Shown here in pieces: positions 43,755 through 54,600 of a stretch of DNA of 64,000 bases (the first letter of the stretch is position 1; the number at the start of each line of letters is the position of its first letter). Source of the stretch: Diphasiastrum complanatum. Taxonomy: Eukaryota; Streptophyta; Lycopodiopsida; Lycopodiales; Lycopodiaceae. The notes under the pieces were generated by a model. It was not told the origin of the DNA. It ran no database searches and saw nothing but the letters and a program-made list of their open reading frames with translations. The DNA lies in assembly GCA_029204225.1 (NCBI GenBank), contig CM055100.1, positions 7,201,948 through 7,265,947 of the forward strand, read 5' to 3'. Position numbers and translations under genes: made by a program.

Positions 43755-45241
43755 TGTCTAATTTCGATTCTAGTTTGTTTTTTTTTTCATGAATTTAGTA
43801 TTAGTGATAATTTAGAGTATTTCAAATCTCTTTTTTCTTCTTTTCTTTTTATTTTGCTTTCTATTCTTGAGGGTCTTGGTGTGGAAGCATTTTCTGAGAT
43901 CTCAGATTTAAGTCTTTGTTCAGTACTCTCTTATTCAGATCTCAAAATAAGGACATAATTCATTATCAGGACCTGGTGGCACTCGACAAACATAGCTATA
44001 AAACTAAATTTGACAGAATATTCACCAAGTTACATAATAATTTCAAGTTTGTAGATGATTGCCCAATCCACAATAAAAAAGTAGATTTGATGAGTTTCAG
44101 TCTACATTTATTTTTTTTTTTTTGTTAAATATTTCTGACGATTTGGATGTTGGCCTTTCCACTTCTAAAGCTGCTTCTTCTAGTGGTACAAATTCTGAAA
44201 AATCAAAGATTGTAGATATAGAAACTTTTTTTATTGATACGAACGTTAGTTTAGATGATTGTCCAGATTTTGATCCTGCACGAAATAGAGCATCGTTTGT
44301 TGTCCCTAGAACTCCCAACATCATTTATCCTTCTGATAAATCTCTTATCACATTGCCTACTTATAATATAGATAATAATTCTTTTTTGACATTATCGAAT
44401 ATATCGAATCTTTTTTATTTCACTGAAGCTGAGACTATTTGCATTTTGAGCAAAGAGCTTGATGAATTTTCAAATATAATTGATTTTGATGTTGATGATC
44501 TTCTCCCTGGTGTGACGATGTACATAATGATGAGCTGTATTCAGGAAAAGATTGCTTAAAAATGGTTGTGGAGGAAATGCGCAATAAAGAAGATGATCTG
44601 TCTTCTGAAGAGGAGTTTCTCAAAATTCATAGTTAGCTTGGTTTTTCTAAACCAACTGTCTATTCACCAACTATATTGACATCGAAAGGTGGACATAATA
44701 TTGATGGAGAGACAGTAATCAAGGAAGACAAAGCCGAATACGTAAGTTTTGTATCTTATGATGTACTAGTAGATTCGTTATGTCAGATTATATACTGGAT
44801 CTTACTTTGGATTTTTTTCATTTTAGGAAACAATTTTTCTTGATGATTTCGCAATTCGTCAAGGAGGGCAGAGACTTTTTGCTAGAGAATTTTCAAGAGA
44901 TCATGCACTGGGGCATTATCTGAAGTTCTTTAAGAATAATGAGATTAAGTGTTGCCCATTCAATGATTATGGCAATCAAGGCACTATCTCATTTTCTTGG
45001 AGGACATAATTTTAATAAGAAGCATAGAATAATTTTTGTAAAGAAAACTATTGCACTTAAAATTTTAGGATATGGACCAGTGAATTCCATGTTCAGATCA
45101 TCTCATTTTACATTGTATGTTGCCTACGTTGATCTGAGTAAGCATCAAAACTATGAGCTCTTGGATCCATATGAAAGAAGGAAATTGTTGCATGATTCAA
45201 AGTTGCAACTTTCATTAGAGAAAGCATCGGAAGCAAAGTAG
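43755..45241 (+). pseudogene. Unrecognised gene or pseudogene with a possible intron
   Basis: Starts possibly as MSNFDSSL (ATG about 43755). Readable segments: IHYQDLVALDKHSYKTKFD, DLDVGLSTSKAASSSGTNSE, YFTEAETICILSKELDEFSN, LYSGKDCLKMVVEEMRNKED, KGGHNIDGETVIKEDKAEY, then after a gap ETIFLDDFAIRQGGQRLFAR, REFSRDHALGHYLKFFKNNE and YVDLSKHQNYELLDPYERRK. The gap 44742-44826 begins GTAAGT and ends TTTTAG, and removing it keeps the frame, so it behaves as an 85-bp intron. One stop and about three frameshifts elsewhere argue for a decayed gene or wrong exon guesses. I recognise no family; the acidic and Ser-rich start and basic end give no function. Confidence 0.4.
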
Positions 45242-45735
45242 ATTTTGCTCAATTGTACTTTGTAAAAATTTTCATTTAATATACAAAATTTTATTTTGTG
45301 TCTATTGCCTATTGGCTTGTATAAATTTGCATGCTTTTTGAAATTTTTTATAATCCGTGGATTTTGTATTATGACGAATTTGGATTCTTCTGTAAAACCA
45401 TTGGAAAAGTTGCAGTTATAGTTGTTCTTTGAGCTAGTCCCACCATGTTGTGTACTTTTATGAAATGCCGCTCTTGCTTGCCAATGAGATTTTTCCTTCC
45501 TTGCGATGACCATATGCTAAGACTTCCGCTATTTCTTGCAAAGAATGTCGCACGATGCCGTAATATGTGCTGCATGCCATAAAAACATAATCTAAATCAG
45601 TACCAAAAGCATGTAAATTAATTGCACATATTTTTCTATAGTAGTGTAACATCGAAATCTTACCATATAATGTGTTATATGATCTACACCCCATGCACTT
45701 CGAATTGCATCCACAAATTTACTCGTTGTTTTCTG
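45242..45735. other. Unassigned stretch
   Basis: Minus-strand frames of 60-120 codons (for example GCRSYNTLYGKISMLHYYRK at about 45620-45690) resemble a protein but fit no family I know. No clear start or splice pattern. Confidence 0.3.
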
Positions 45736-47168
45736 TATCATCAACGCAAATGAGAAAAAATAAAGAGACATCTTTTAGAAAGGCCCTCTTCTTCTTCTAA
45801 TGTTTATAGGTGGCGAACTCTTTCCCAAGCTTGATATAGTTAAGACTTGCATTATTTTGCTCGCATCTCTTAAGGGTGTTAGGAGGAGTATGATGTATTG
45901 GAGAATGGTCTTTGTACATGGTAAAGTGGTTGACCTATTATAAGGAGGTCGTTAGGCCAAGCCATAATTGAATGGTCATTGAATTGAGTGTAAAGTTTAT
46001 CTTTTTTAAATGCAAATCATGGCGAGGATGGCCTTTTTTGATGGCTAAAGTGCTTTTTTGAGTCTCAATTATGCATCTTTATGAGTTATAACATGTCCTT
46101 GAAATCTTTTCACAACCTTTTTATGAGCACAATGTCATGTAAAATTTGGTTATGGACTTTTAGATTTCATAACATCCCAGTATAATAGGTGAGTTCATTA
46201 TCAAATTGTATAATATGCAACAAAAAAGCAAGTGACGGTAGCTACCTTCAAAGTTAATAATGTGAGATTCATGAATGTTTTTATGGGTTCACATATTCAC
46301 CCATATAAAATTACCACATAATGTAAACCTTGGGGGGGTGGGGGGGTCACCCTCCAAGGCCCTTCGGCCGAGGTTGCCTTCCCACGACGGAATGGCCGAG
46401 GAGGTGACCTTCTGCAATGTGAAAACTTTTTTAACTTTTTGTTTTCTTCCTTTTTTGGCCGTTTTTTTTACATTCACTTTTCGCACGAAAGGTCATGTAA
46501 ATGTTTTTTTACATGCACCTTCCACATCCCGGAAGGTGCACGTACAAAGTTTTGGAAAAAAAGGAGGCGTAGAGATTAGATTTTGTGAGGCACCTCCTTT
46601 TTGGCCCTACCTTGCTTTGCAAGGAAGACTTAGCAATCATTTCAAACATTGATCTGCTTGTGCTTTGGCTTTAATTCACATGAATAAAGAAAAATGTGAG
46701 CTTGACAGGATATTCTAAATAAGTTATTTATCTTTTCTAGGTTTTTTTTCTAGTTAATAATATCTTGAAAAATATTATTATATTTGTTTTTTATTTGCAA
46801 TTTATTTTAATTTCAAGGATTAAAATTCAATGTAATGTTGTCGGTGCATGTTTTAGAGGTTTTAGAGTACACCATGGATTCAAGATTCAGTTCCAAGGTC
46901 ACATCCTTGCATGTACATGCGTTGCGATGACACGTTGTGTGTGAATCTTGATTCTAGCCCTGGCCTTCACTTTTGAGGAGTTTCCTTCTTGGCTTTTGAT
47001 TCTTGTGTAGTGAAAACCTCTTCTGCTCTACAAATGTCATCCCTACATAGTGGCAGGGTTCGAAAGGACAAGTATCAATCCCTTGAAGCAATGTAGGTAG
47101 GAGTTTTCCCTCTCCAATATATTTTGCCTGCTTCCAAACATAGACGACATCTAGATTCATATCACATG
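45736..47168. repeat. Unclassified dispersed repeat R, copy 1
   Basis: About 95% like 62565-64000, same orientation. Similarity begins near caaatgagaa…agacatcttttagaaagg. It contains a G-run and GC-rich ccttcggccgagg block (46331-46400), a perfect 10-bp hairpin at 46514-46540 and T-rich coding-like stretches, but no known transposase or RT. The frame at 46275-46652 exists in both copies (HVNVFLHAPSTSRKVHV) though it differs at its ends. Terminal repeats were not found. Confidence 0.75.
46514..46540. other. Perfect 10-bp hairpin in repeat R
   Basis: Stem tgcaccttcc / ggaaggtgca with a 7-base loop (acatccc). The same stem occurs at 63377-63403 with one loop change. Confidence 0.8.
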
Positions 47169-47308
47169 TGGAAATATGGATTTCTGATGATACTCATTAA
47201 ATGTTGCAAGGTAAAACAAAAAAAAAAAAGGCCATGGATGATTTATTTTTTTCCAAGAACATTTCTTCTTAGTACAATGATGTTTGCAGCATTTCAAAAC
47301 ATCTATAC

Positions 47309-47599
47309 ATGCTTCATATGAAGATCTACGATAGCCACCATCTTCGCCTTCGAGTACTATCATCTTTAAATGCAAGCGGGCCGATTGTATCTTTTGCAAA
47401 AATGCAATGTGGCATGAGAGGAGCTCATACATGGAGTAAGTTTGTGGAAGCTACCAATGCTACGGGTAGATTATCTATACAGTTGAGCAATGACTATATG
47501 GAGCTTGTCACATCTTCATTCGAGACAGAAAGCACTGAATTTGCTTTTAAGAGCTTGAGCAGTGCCTTTCAAATGGGAAGAGGCTTCAGGCAAGCCTAA
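47309..47599 (+). CDS. Unrecognised 96-codon ORF
   Basis: Reads MLHMKIYDSHHLRLRVLSSL, SFAKMQCGMRGAHTWSKFVE and QLSNDYMELVTSSFETESTE, ending FQMGRGFRQA. Amino-acid use is protein-like, unlike most shadow frames here, so it might be an exon of a host gene. No domain recognised. The region upstream is repeat R; no splice partner was identified. Confidence 0.3.
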   Translation: MLHMKIYDSHHLRLRVLSSLNASGPIVSFAKMQCGMRGAHTWSKFVEATNATGRLSIQLSNDYMELVTSSFETESTEFAFKSLSSAFQMGRGFRQA

Positions 47600-48990
47600 G
47601 TCTTGTTTTTCTTTAGATTAGACTCATTTGTGTGACTGGACTTCTGATTTCAAATTGAGAAAACAAAAAGGAACACTTATCAACAAGCACTTTTTTTAGG
47701 ACAATGTCATTGTCATTTTGGTTCCATTTAGTCTGATTTGATCTGGTGGTAAGTAGAAGGAACAAACAAAAGATCGTGAGTTATTAACATGAAATGGTTC
47801 ACATGAGTTGGGGGTATGCACAACCGTCTGCTTTCCAAGCTTCGTCATCCTCCTATACTGTTTGATCTGATTTGGTGGCACATTATTTATGCTTTTGTGC
47901 CCACCAATTTGATCTGGTAGTAGATTGCATGAATCAAATAGGAGATCGTGGGTCCCATACCATAGGTTCTTCCACCAGGAAAACCATCCACTTCTCGATC
48001 AAATCGTCCAAAAAATCAATTGATTTCATTTGGAATTTGTCTCATAGAGCTATCAAAAATCTCTAGATCCGACAAATGACTCACATGACATTTGAATCCA
48101 ACAAATCAGTACTATCAAAGTTCTCAAAAATTTCTCCAAATTCTAACTTTATAGTACAATTCCAACTCACGTTAGTTTTCACCGCTTAATTTTTACTGTC
48201 ACCAAAAGGATTGTGGGTCATGCATCATCATTCCGTGAGTGATAAATTTAGTAATGCGTAAGAATGAGTAGGAATGATATTGATTTAAGAACAAGTTTGA
48301 TTTAAAATTGCTCTACAAATGGGCTGAATTAAATTCAAATGGCAATACTAAATTTGCATATGACTTTTATTCAACCTTAAGAGTTTTTTAGTAGAATCAT
48401 TGTTTGTTAAATTTCTTTCGGTTCTTAAAAAATTGCAAAGGCTTGATTGATTCAAGTTTGGTTTCATTATTTGGTGAACAACAGTTTCTAGTTTTAAAAA
48501 CTTTAACCTCTCATTCTTAGGCTTACTCATTTTGGTTCACGGGGCCATTTTAGCTGTGCATACCCTTTCATCGAACCAACAACGATGGTTACACCTTAGA
48601 CAAGAAAATCGAAAGCTTTTTATACACAAATGTCAGTTCTCGTTCGCCCAAACGGTAGTTAACTGATTACAATTGATTATTGGCTTTATCCTATTTGCCA
48701 TTTCTTTTGGAAATAAAAAAAATTTCCAGTGAATTACAATATTTGTATTCTTGAATTCGTCCAGGCAATATAAAAAATTACCATTTTTTATGAATAAACA
48801 GATGCTTGAAGATTAATACCCATGAACTTGCAATTCAACGGGCAAATATTAAATTCAATAACCATTTGCAAAAAATGCTACAAACACATTAAAGAATTGC
48901 ATACTAAATTGCAGCCGAATATGACTTAAATTGCAACGCAACCCAATATGATTGTAAGCCATAAGAATAGCCATTAAGAAAAAAAAAAAA
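47600..48990. other. AT-rich non-coding stretch
   Basis: No gene. The phrase tttgatctg(g/a)t(t)ggt recurs at about 47736, 47864 and 47909. An A-run lies at 48978-48992. Confidence 0.45.
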
Positions 48991-48999
48991 ACTTAGACA

Positions 49000-49108
49000 A
49001 GCTATTCCCCCACCCCCCCTGCGGGCCGCGCCTCGATTTCCCTCTATTTACTTGCTCAGGCCATCTCGTTGGGCAGCCCTGCTCGGTTCGGGAGCACAAG
49101 AGAGCAGA

Positions 49109-49140
<32 letters not shown>

Positions 49141-49262
49141 TTTTGCAGGGCGCGAGGGGGAGAGGCTCTCAGATTTTGCAGGTGGGGAGCAGCACAGGAG
49201 GAGCGCTCGGCGCGCTAGGAGCAGCCGATTCAATTGCTTTAAGCTACACTTTTCACAGTTGT
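49000..49262. other. GC-rich island with (GA)n microsatellite
   Basis: A sharp GC-rich block: C-run and gcgggccgcgcctcg near 49006-49035, a (GA)n run at about 49103-49140 and gcgctcggcgcgctagg near 49203. GAGA runs are common in plant 5' UTRs, so it may be a promoter/5' UTR remnant. No ORF credible: the Arg-Glu runs are the microsatellite translated. Confidence 0.5.
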
Positions 49263-50256
49263 GACGGCAATACAGGTTGAAATCCCATTCCTGACACCAA
49301 TACAGGTTGAAATCCATACTACTGCAAGTTACATTCCAGATTTACAGATTCTAAAAGTTAGAGTAAAAAGTGTATAAAAGAAAACAAATGTGCTTTTACA
49401 GCACATAACAAAGCACAATAGCTTGTTAAATTTCTTCTTTCTTCTTTTTCTTCAGTCAAGAAGCATGCTGTGAATGTGTTCATAAACAATTGGTAGAATG
49501 GTGAACAGAGTTTGAGAAACTGTTTTTTCATAAGAAGCAAGAACAAACTAAGAAACTTTGTTAACCTTTTGCCTTTCTTTAGTAATTCAAGTTTCCTCTG
49601 TTTAAATAGTCAAACACATACACCAAGCATAGGGAAAAAGGTGGTTTAAACCTTTAGTTTCCACCAATTTCCTGCTTCCAAAATCAACTTGACGCTTTGC
49701 CAAAAAGCAGTGATTCAACCTAGAAATTAAAGGCTACAAATTTCACCAAAGGGTCAAAATGAAACGTGCTGAAAATATTTCCTTTGTTATGACAATTTCA
49801 AAGCTGAACATCAAGAAGCTTGTTTCAAATAGGACCAGCTTTCAACTCCTATTTCATAACAAAATTTCAATTGCTTTGCCTGTCAAGCACCCAAAAAATC
49901 TACCTTTTTGAAAGCACAAAATTTCAGCTTAAAAGAGGCTGAATTTTTGTTTAACTTAAAAAAGCAAAAAGCAAAAAGCAAAAAGTAATTGCAAAAAAAC
50001 TTAACTTTACAAGTGAATCAAAATCTCTTCATATTCACCATTCAAGATCATACTTTATTCAACCGATTGTACTTTTGGTACTTGATCTACCATACAATTG
50101 GCATCCTCTCGAACTCCGTGATTTGAGAAGAGAAACATGAATCACCGCCAAGCATTTGCTCTGAAAAATCCAAGAATTTAGGACCCTAGCACGAAGATCC
50201 TCTTCCAACTCTTGGCCTCACATTAGCACTTTCCGACGACAAATCCACTTAGCCTT
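49263..50256. other. Non-coding stretch
   Basis: A direct repeat caatacaggttgaaatcc at about 49268 and 49299, and an (aaaaagc)n run at about 49957-49986. Nothing coding recognised. Confidence 0.45.
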
Positions 50257-50760
50257 GGCTCTTATACCAATATAAAGCCACTCACCAAGGATACTCTAGC
50301 CAAGCAAGCCACAACAAAGTAACACAAGGCAATCAGATGGTGGACAAACCAACTCAACCAAACCTAGATCTTACGGATCTAGCCCCCAAGCTATGGATCA
50401 ATCACCCACAAGGGATAGAGGAGCCATACCAATAGTATATAGCTACTCACATCACAATCAAGCATGCACTAGTGAGAGCCCAATGGGTATACTTATACCC
50501 TCCAAGGCCCATGCATCACTGGTAGTGCACTGTGACACCTCTCTACACACCTATGCAGCCTATCTGGGCCACATCATCCAGTTCTCCTATGGCTCACTTA
50601 TAGACCCATTATAATCCACCATCTTGAGTTTTAGGCCTCCAACCATTAGTTATGACCATATGCACATGAGGCCCCAAATCTCTCATAATCATAAATTTAT
50701 GGGTCGAGGTAGGCCTACTGACCTCTAGCAGGATAAGCTATCCGAGATCAGTCATGGGCA
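50257..50760 (-). repeat. Possible LTR with degenerate primer-binding site
   Basis: Reverse complement of 50257-50269 is TGGTATAAGAGCC, one base from the tRNA-Met site. Sequence to the right is non-coding and would be a minus-strand 5' LTR, ending where plus-strand Copia RT begins at about 50765. Terminal sequences are not clear. Confidence 0.35.
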
Positions 50761-50764
50761 TGAC

Positions 50765-51771
50765 AAGTATGATCCATCACTTTACTTAAAGTTTGATGCA
50801 AATGGAAATAATGTGTTCTTACTCATCTATGTGGATGACATAAGCTTGAGTAAAAATTTTCTACTCTTGATAGATCATACCGAAATTGTTTTAAGCAATG
50901 AATTTAAGATGGTTGATCTTGGGTCTCTACATTTTGTATTGTGCATAGAAGGCACTACATCCAATGATTATAGCTTCATTTGTCAATCTAGATATGCTCA
51001 TCATGTTCTTAAAATATACAATATGCAAAATTGTAAAAGCGTATAAACACCTATGGAGCCACTTGTAAGAGTTCCTATGAAAGATGATGAAACATCCAAA
51101 GTGGACATCACTCTTTATAGGAGTCTCATAGGCTCACTAATGTGGTTAAGAATCATTAGACCAACTCTTACCTATAGTGTTTGCAAGTTAAGTCAATTTA
51201 GGCAAGATCCTTGCATGCATCACTGGAAAATGGCTAAGAGGATTCTTAGATATCTCTCAAACACTATAGACTTTGGACTTCTTTATGAGAGGGGTGCATT
51301 ATCTCTACATGCCTTCTCGGAATCATATTTTGCAGATTGAAAATTGGGTAAAAGATCCACAAGTGCTGGCTATCAAAGAAACAATCAACTATTTCTCTAT
51401 CTTCGACTAAAGCTGAATACAAGGCGCTTACAACAACTACCAAGGAGATACTATGGATCAAGAGGTTGCTAATGGAGCTTCATGTGCTGAAGTATGATTA
51501 TGTTCGCCTAATCAAATGTGACAATCTCTCTTCTCAAAGTCTTGCTAGCAATCCAATTTTTCATGCTAGAAGAAAACATATTGAAGGTTGTCACCATTTT
51601 GTTCGAGGAAAAGTCCAAAAAGGGGAGATCCATTTGGAACATGTCCCAACATTAGAATGTCTGGCTGATCTTCTTACTAAGCCACTTTCAAGAGAACCAT
51701 TTTCTAAGTTAAGGTCAGCTCTCAATGTTCTAAGCAAATCTATGTTGGAAAGATAGCTTAGTTTTGAGGAG
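50765..51771 (+). pseudogene. Copia RT C-terminus, RNase H and polypurine tract
   Basis: Opens SKYDPSLYLKFDANGNNVFL, then LLIYVDDISLSKN with YVDD, FKMVDLGSLHFVLCIEG, ICQSRYAHHVLKIYNMQNCK-stop, TLYRSLIGSLMWLRIIRPTL, KRILRYLSNTIDFGLLYE. RNase H continues after frame changes: STKAEYKALTTTTKEILWIK, LIKCDNLSSQSLASNPIFHA, RKHIEGCHHFVRGKVQKGEI and LADLLTKPLSREPFSKLRSA. The tract ttttgaggag at 51762-51771 precedes the LTR. Close in style to the family C pol at 57.1-59.6 kb. Confidence 0.9.
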
Positions 51772-52329
51772 TGTTAGAAATTTGGCAAAACTAGCAATTG
51801 TAAAATGGTCATTTGACTTGTTTGCCAATCATTCACAAGCTAGAAACCATGCATCTACCATGCTAGAACTTGGAAATACATGAAGATTTGATCAAAATCA
51901 CTAAGATATGATATAGTAATGTCTATATCCGTACAACAACAGTAGTGCATCACCCTTCACACATGTGAAATCAAGTACAACAAGAAAAATCACATTCTAC
52001 ACATTAGAACTCAAGGTATCACGAGAAATATGCAAGAGATAGACATAGAATCGAAAGAGAAAAGTTCTCTATACAAAATGAGAATATGAAAATCATTTAT
52101 CCACGTTTTTATAGCTATTTATAACATCCAGAATGCCATTTGGCCCCTTTCCCTAAAATTGCCCTAAAATGGCAACTTCTAGGTACTTCTGAACCAAAAA
52201 CCTAGAAATAAGTAACTAGTTTCAATGTATCTCAACTAACCACATCAAGAAATATATCTCTAAGTTGAAATCTCACTTTGGCCACCAAATTGCCAATTAA
52301 ACCAACTAAACTAGTTGACATTTTTCACA
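51772..52329. repeat. Two LTRs of opposite strand abutting
   Basis: From the left, a plus-strand LTR begins TGTTAGAAATTTGGC at 51772 after a polypurine tract. From the right, a minus-strand LTR begins TGTGAAAAATGTC at 52329 after its own purine tract, with a TATA region (ttataaatagctataaaa, about 52105-52125) and CACACATGTG at 51958. The join is somewhere near 51880-51950 and was not resolved. Confidence 0.6.
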
Positions 52330-52570
52330 CTCCCTCTTCGACTAGTTTTACCACACAACTTTGATCCATCTTAAGAAAGATCTCCATTCTAAGAATGGAT
52401 CTCCTTTCTATTGTTTTGTAATAGCTTTCATAATTGATATAGATAATAGTGTCCATGTTGGATGCTTCACTATTTCTTACATCAATTTTACATATCAAGA
52501 TGAAAAACCAACATAGAATGTAACATAGAATCATAATGAATAAATCAGATATTGTAGAAGCAGTTATCAA
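52330..52570 (-). pseudogene. Gag-only LTR element, copy 3 (3' end)
   Basis: An 81-codon minus frame with LICKIDVRNSEASNMDTIIY, matching the CKLLMRISEASK block of copy 1 and NCKLFMGVSESSSKD of copy 2. It ends in a purine tract and LTR, as in copy 2. Only the last part of the element is kept. Confidence 0.5.
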
Positions 52571-52589
52571 ATTGAGCTAATTTTTGGAA

Positions 52590-52725
52590 AACCTTGGAGA
52601 AGGACACTGATAGGCAACTTACTTTAAAATTTTGTTCCACTAGCTTTATGGTTGCTGACATCATGACCAAAGGGTTAAATAAATCACAGGTTTGTGTTTC
52701 TGAGAAATCTGATGGGCTTATATAG
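52590..52725 (+). pseudogene. Copia RNase H tail
   Basis: EKDTDRQLTLKFCSTSFMVA and DIMTKGLNKSQVCVSEKSDG, the Copia RNase H C-terminus (ADIxTKxL). Isolated fragment; the following 52730-52990 is non-coding, perhaps its LTR. Confidence 0.7.
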
Positions 52726-52999
52726 AAATTAAGGATAATGTAAATAAGTAATTAGGGTTGACTGTCAAGTGAGACAGAGATTGTTGGTTCATGGTTTCAG
52801 ACCACGGTGACACTTCACAGATAGCTGACATGTTAGTTAGTTGGTTAAGTAGTTTCTACGCTCATGATAGGTTAGGCTCTTGTTTTTGGTTTTTGGCATA
52901 CATGCTTTATGTTGATGCTCGATGACATGTGACATATGTAAATGGTTAGATGTAGTTTTTGTTCACACGTCATGCTAATTCAATCGCCACCTCGAATGT

Positions 53000-53968
53000 C
53001 TGTGGTTCACCACTGAACCCACAAAATTATTCTGATGTGGAAGCTGAGCGGCCTGGCACAAATCTTGCTGGCACTCTTCGTGGTCTTGTCGACCTTCTGG
53101 GAGATCCGCCCGAAACAGCTATGCCTTTGCCCTTGTCTGCTCTGCTCAGTCCGAAACCATCTTGGTTTACAAAAACTGCGGCGGCAGGTTGCCTCTCGAA
53201 TCTTTCTTCGTCTGATTCATCGTTCGAATGGGAGACGACTCGAAAATCTTTGTTTTTGTGTTCGTCCTCTGCTCCCTCTGACGTTGGCAGCAGGTCATAG
53301 TACTGTCTTTTCAGAACATTATAGCTAATAGGGTCTTCGTTGGCCATTGTCCTGCTCTCGTCGAATTTGACATCCCTCACTGTTTTCACTCTGTAGTATG
53401 ACGAATTATTGTCATAACTAACCAAAAATTCTTGCTCAGCTTTCTCATCAAGCTTCTTGCGAAGCTTATTTTTAGTATGTAAAATATGCTGCACAGCCAA
53501 ATATTTTGACGTGAGACAGGTTGGGCTTTTTACCCCACCATAGGTCATGTGGTGTTGTGTTAGGAACACCGGATTTACCTGTCCTGTTCTGGATGTATGC
53601 GGCTGTAGCTACTGCTTCAGCCCACAGTGCCCTTAAAGCCTTCGAGTATGCCATCATGCATCTGGCTGCTTCCATCAGGGTCTTGTTTTTTCGTTCAACA
53701 ACACCATTGTGTTGCGGTGTGTAGGCTGCAGTTCTTCTGTGAATGATGCCACGATCATTGCAGAAGTCAATGAAGCGATTCAAAATATATTCGCCACCTC
53801 GATCTATTCTGATCTGTTTCACCTTGTTACCTGTGCATCTCTCAGCCCAATTCACATTTTCTGTGAATTTATTGAGTGCTTTAGATTTATTCTGAATAAA
53901 CTACACTCTGACAAACTTGCTATAATCATCAATGAAGGTTATGTGATATTTTGAACCTCCTACTGAGA
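53000..53968 (-). pseudogene. Copia family D integrase
   Basis: On the minus strand: RCTGNKVKQIRIDRGGEYIL with an Asp, YTPQHNGVVERKNKTLMEAA (Glu), RALWAEAVATAAYIQNRT, TPHDLWWGKKPNLSHVKIFG and the C-terminal VSYDNNSSYYRVKTVRDVKF. The linker (DEERFERQPAAAVFVNQDGF, RRVPARFVPG) ends about 53000, where RT should begin but is missing. A frameshift near 53500 divides it. Confidence 0.85.
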
Positions 53969-54600
53969 TCACGTTGAATGGACCGCAGATGTCAGAGTGC
54001 ACCAGCTCCAAAATCTTTGTCTTTCTATAGGAGTCTTGACGAATGGTGTGCGTGACATCTTTCCTTTCAAAGATGCATCACATGTGGTCGAATTGGTTGC
54101 ATTTGAGATGCTGACCCCTATTATTGCTCCATGATAACTTGACTGGTAGAGTGTCATTGAGTTCATGTGGCAGAGTCTTCTGTGCCACAGAGTGTTTGGC
54201 GAGTCGTCATGAGTCTGATGCACCTAATCTGCAAGTAGGCATATCTTTAGATGATATAGGTTATCTTTCCTTATGCCTTGAGAAATGAGAGTTCTGGTGC
54301 TGACATCAATCACATTGCATGCTTCGTTACAAAATGTCACACGCATCCCTGCATCTCCTATTCTTGCTACATAGAGCAGGTCTTGCTGCAGAGTTGGCAC
54401 AAACAAAATGTCTTCGAGTCGTCTGTCTCTACCGTTGGTGTTGAGCCAGAGTGAACCAATACCGTTCACTTGATGTCTGGATCCATCTCCAAGAACTATG
54501 AATTTTGAGGGATCTACACTTCTCAAATCAGACATGATTCATCTTGATGTCATGAAGTGCGAGGTGGCTCCCGAATCCAGGATCACCTTGTGTGTGTCAG
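53969..54600 (-). pseudogene. Copia family D protease and pre-integrase
   Basis: HKVILDSGATSHFMTSR-stop (aspartic-protease Asp-Ser-Gly at about 54568-54576), then MSDLRSVDPSKFIVLGDGSR, GSLWLNTNGRDRRLEDILFV, LQQDLLYVARIGDAGM, and at 53969-54223 TLWHRRLCHMNSMTLYQSSY (zinc-finger His-His), CDASLKGKMSRTPF and VHSDICGPFN-like sequence. The frame is broken at 54223 and after the protease motif. Confidence 0.85.

Noticed and set aside
49052-49317. Overlapping ORFs with Arg-Glu and Ser-Leu runs
   Set aside because: Translations of the (GA)n microsatellite on both strands.
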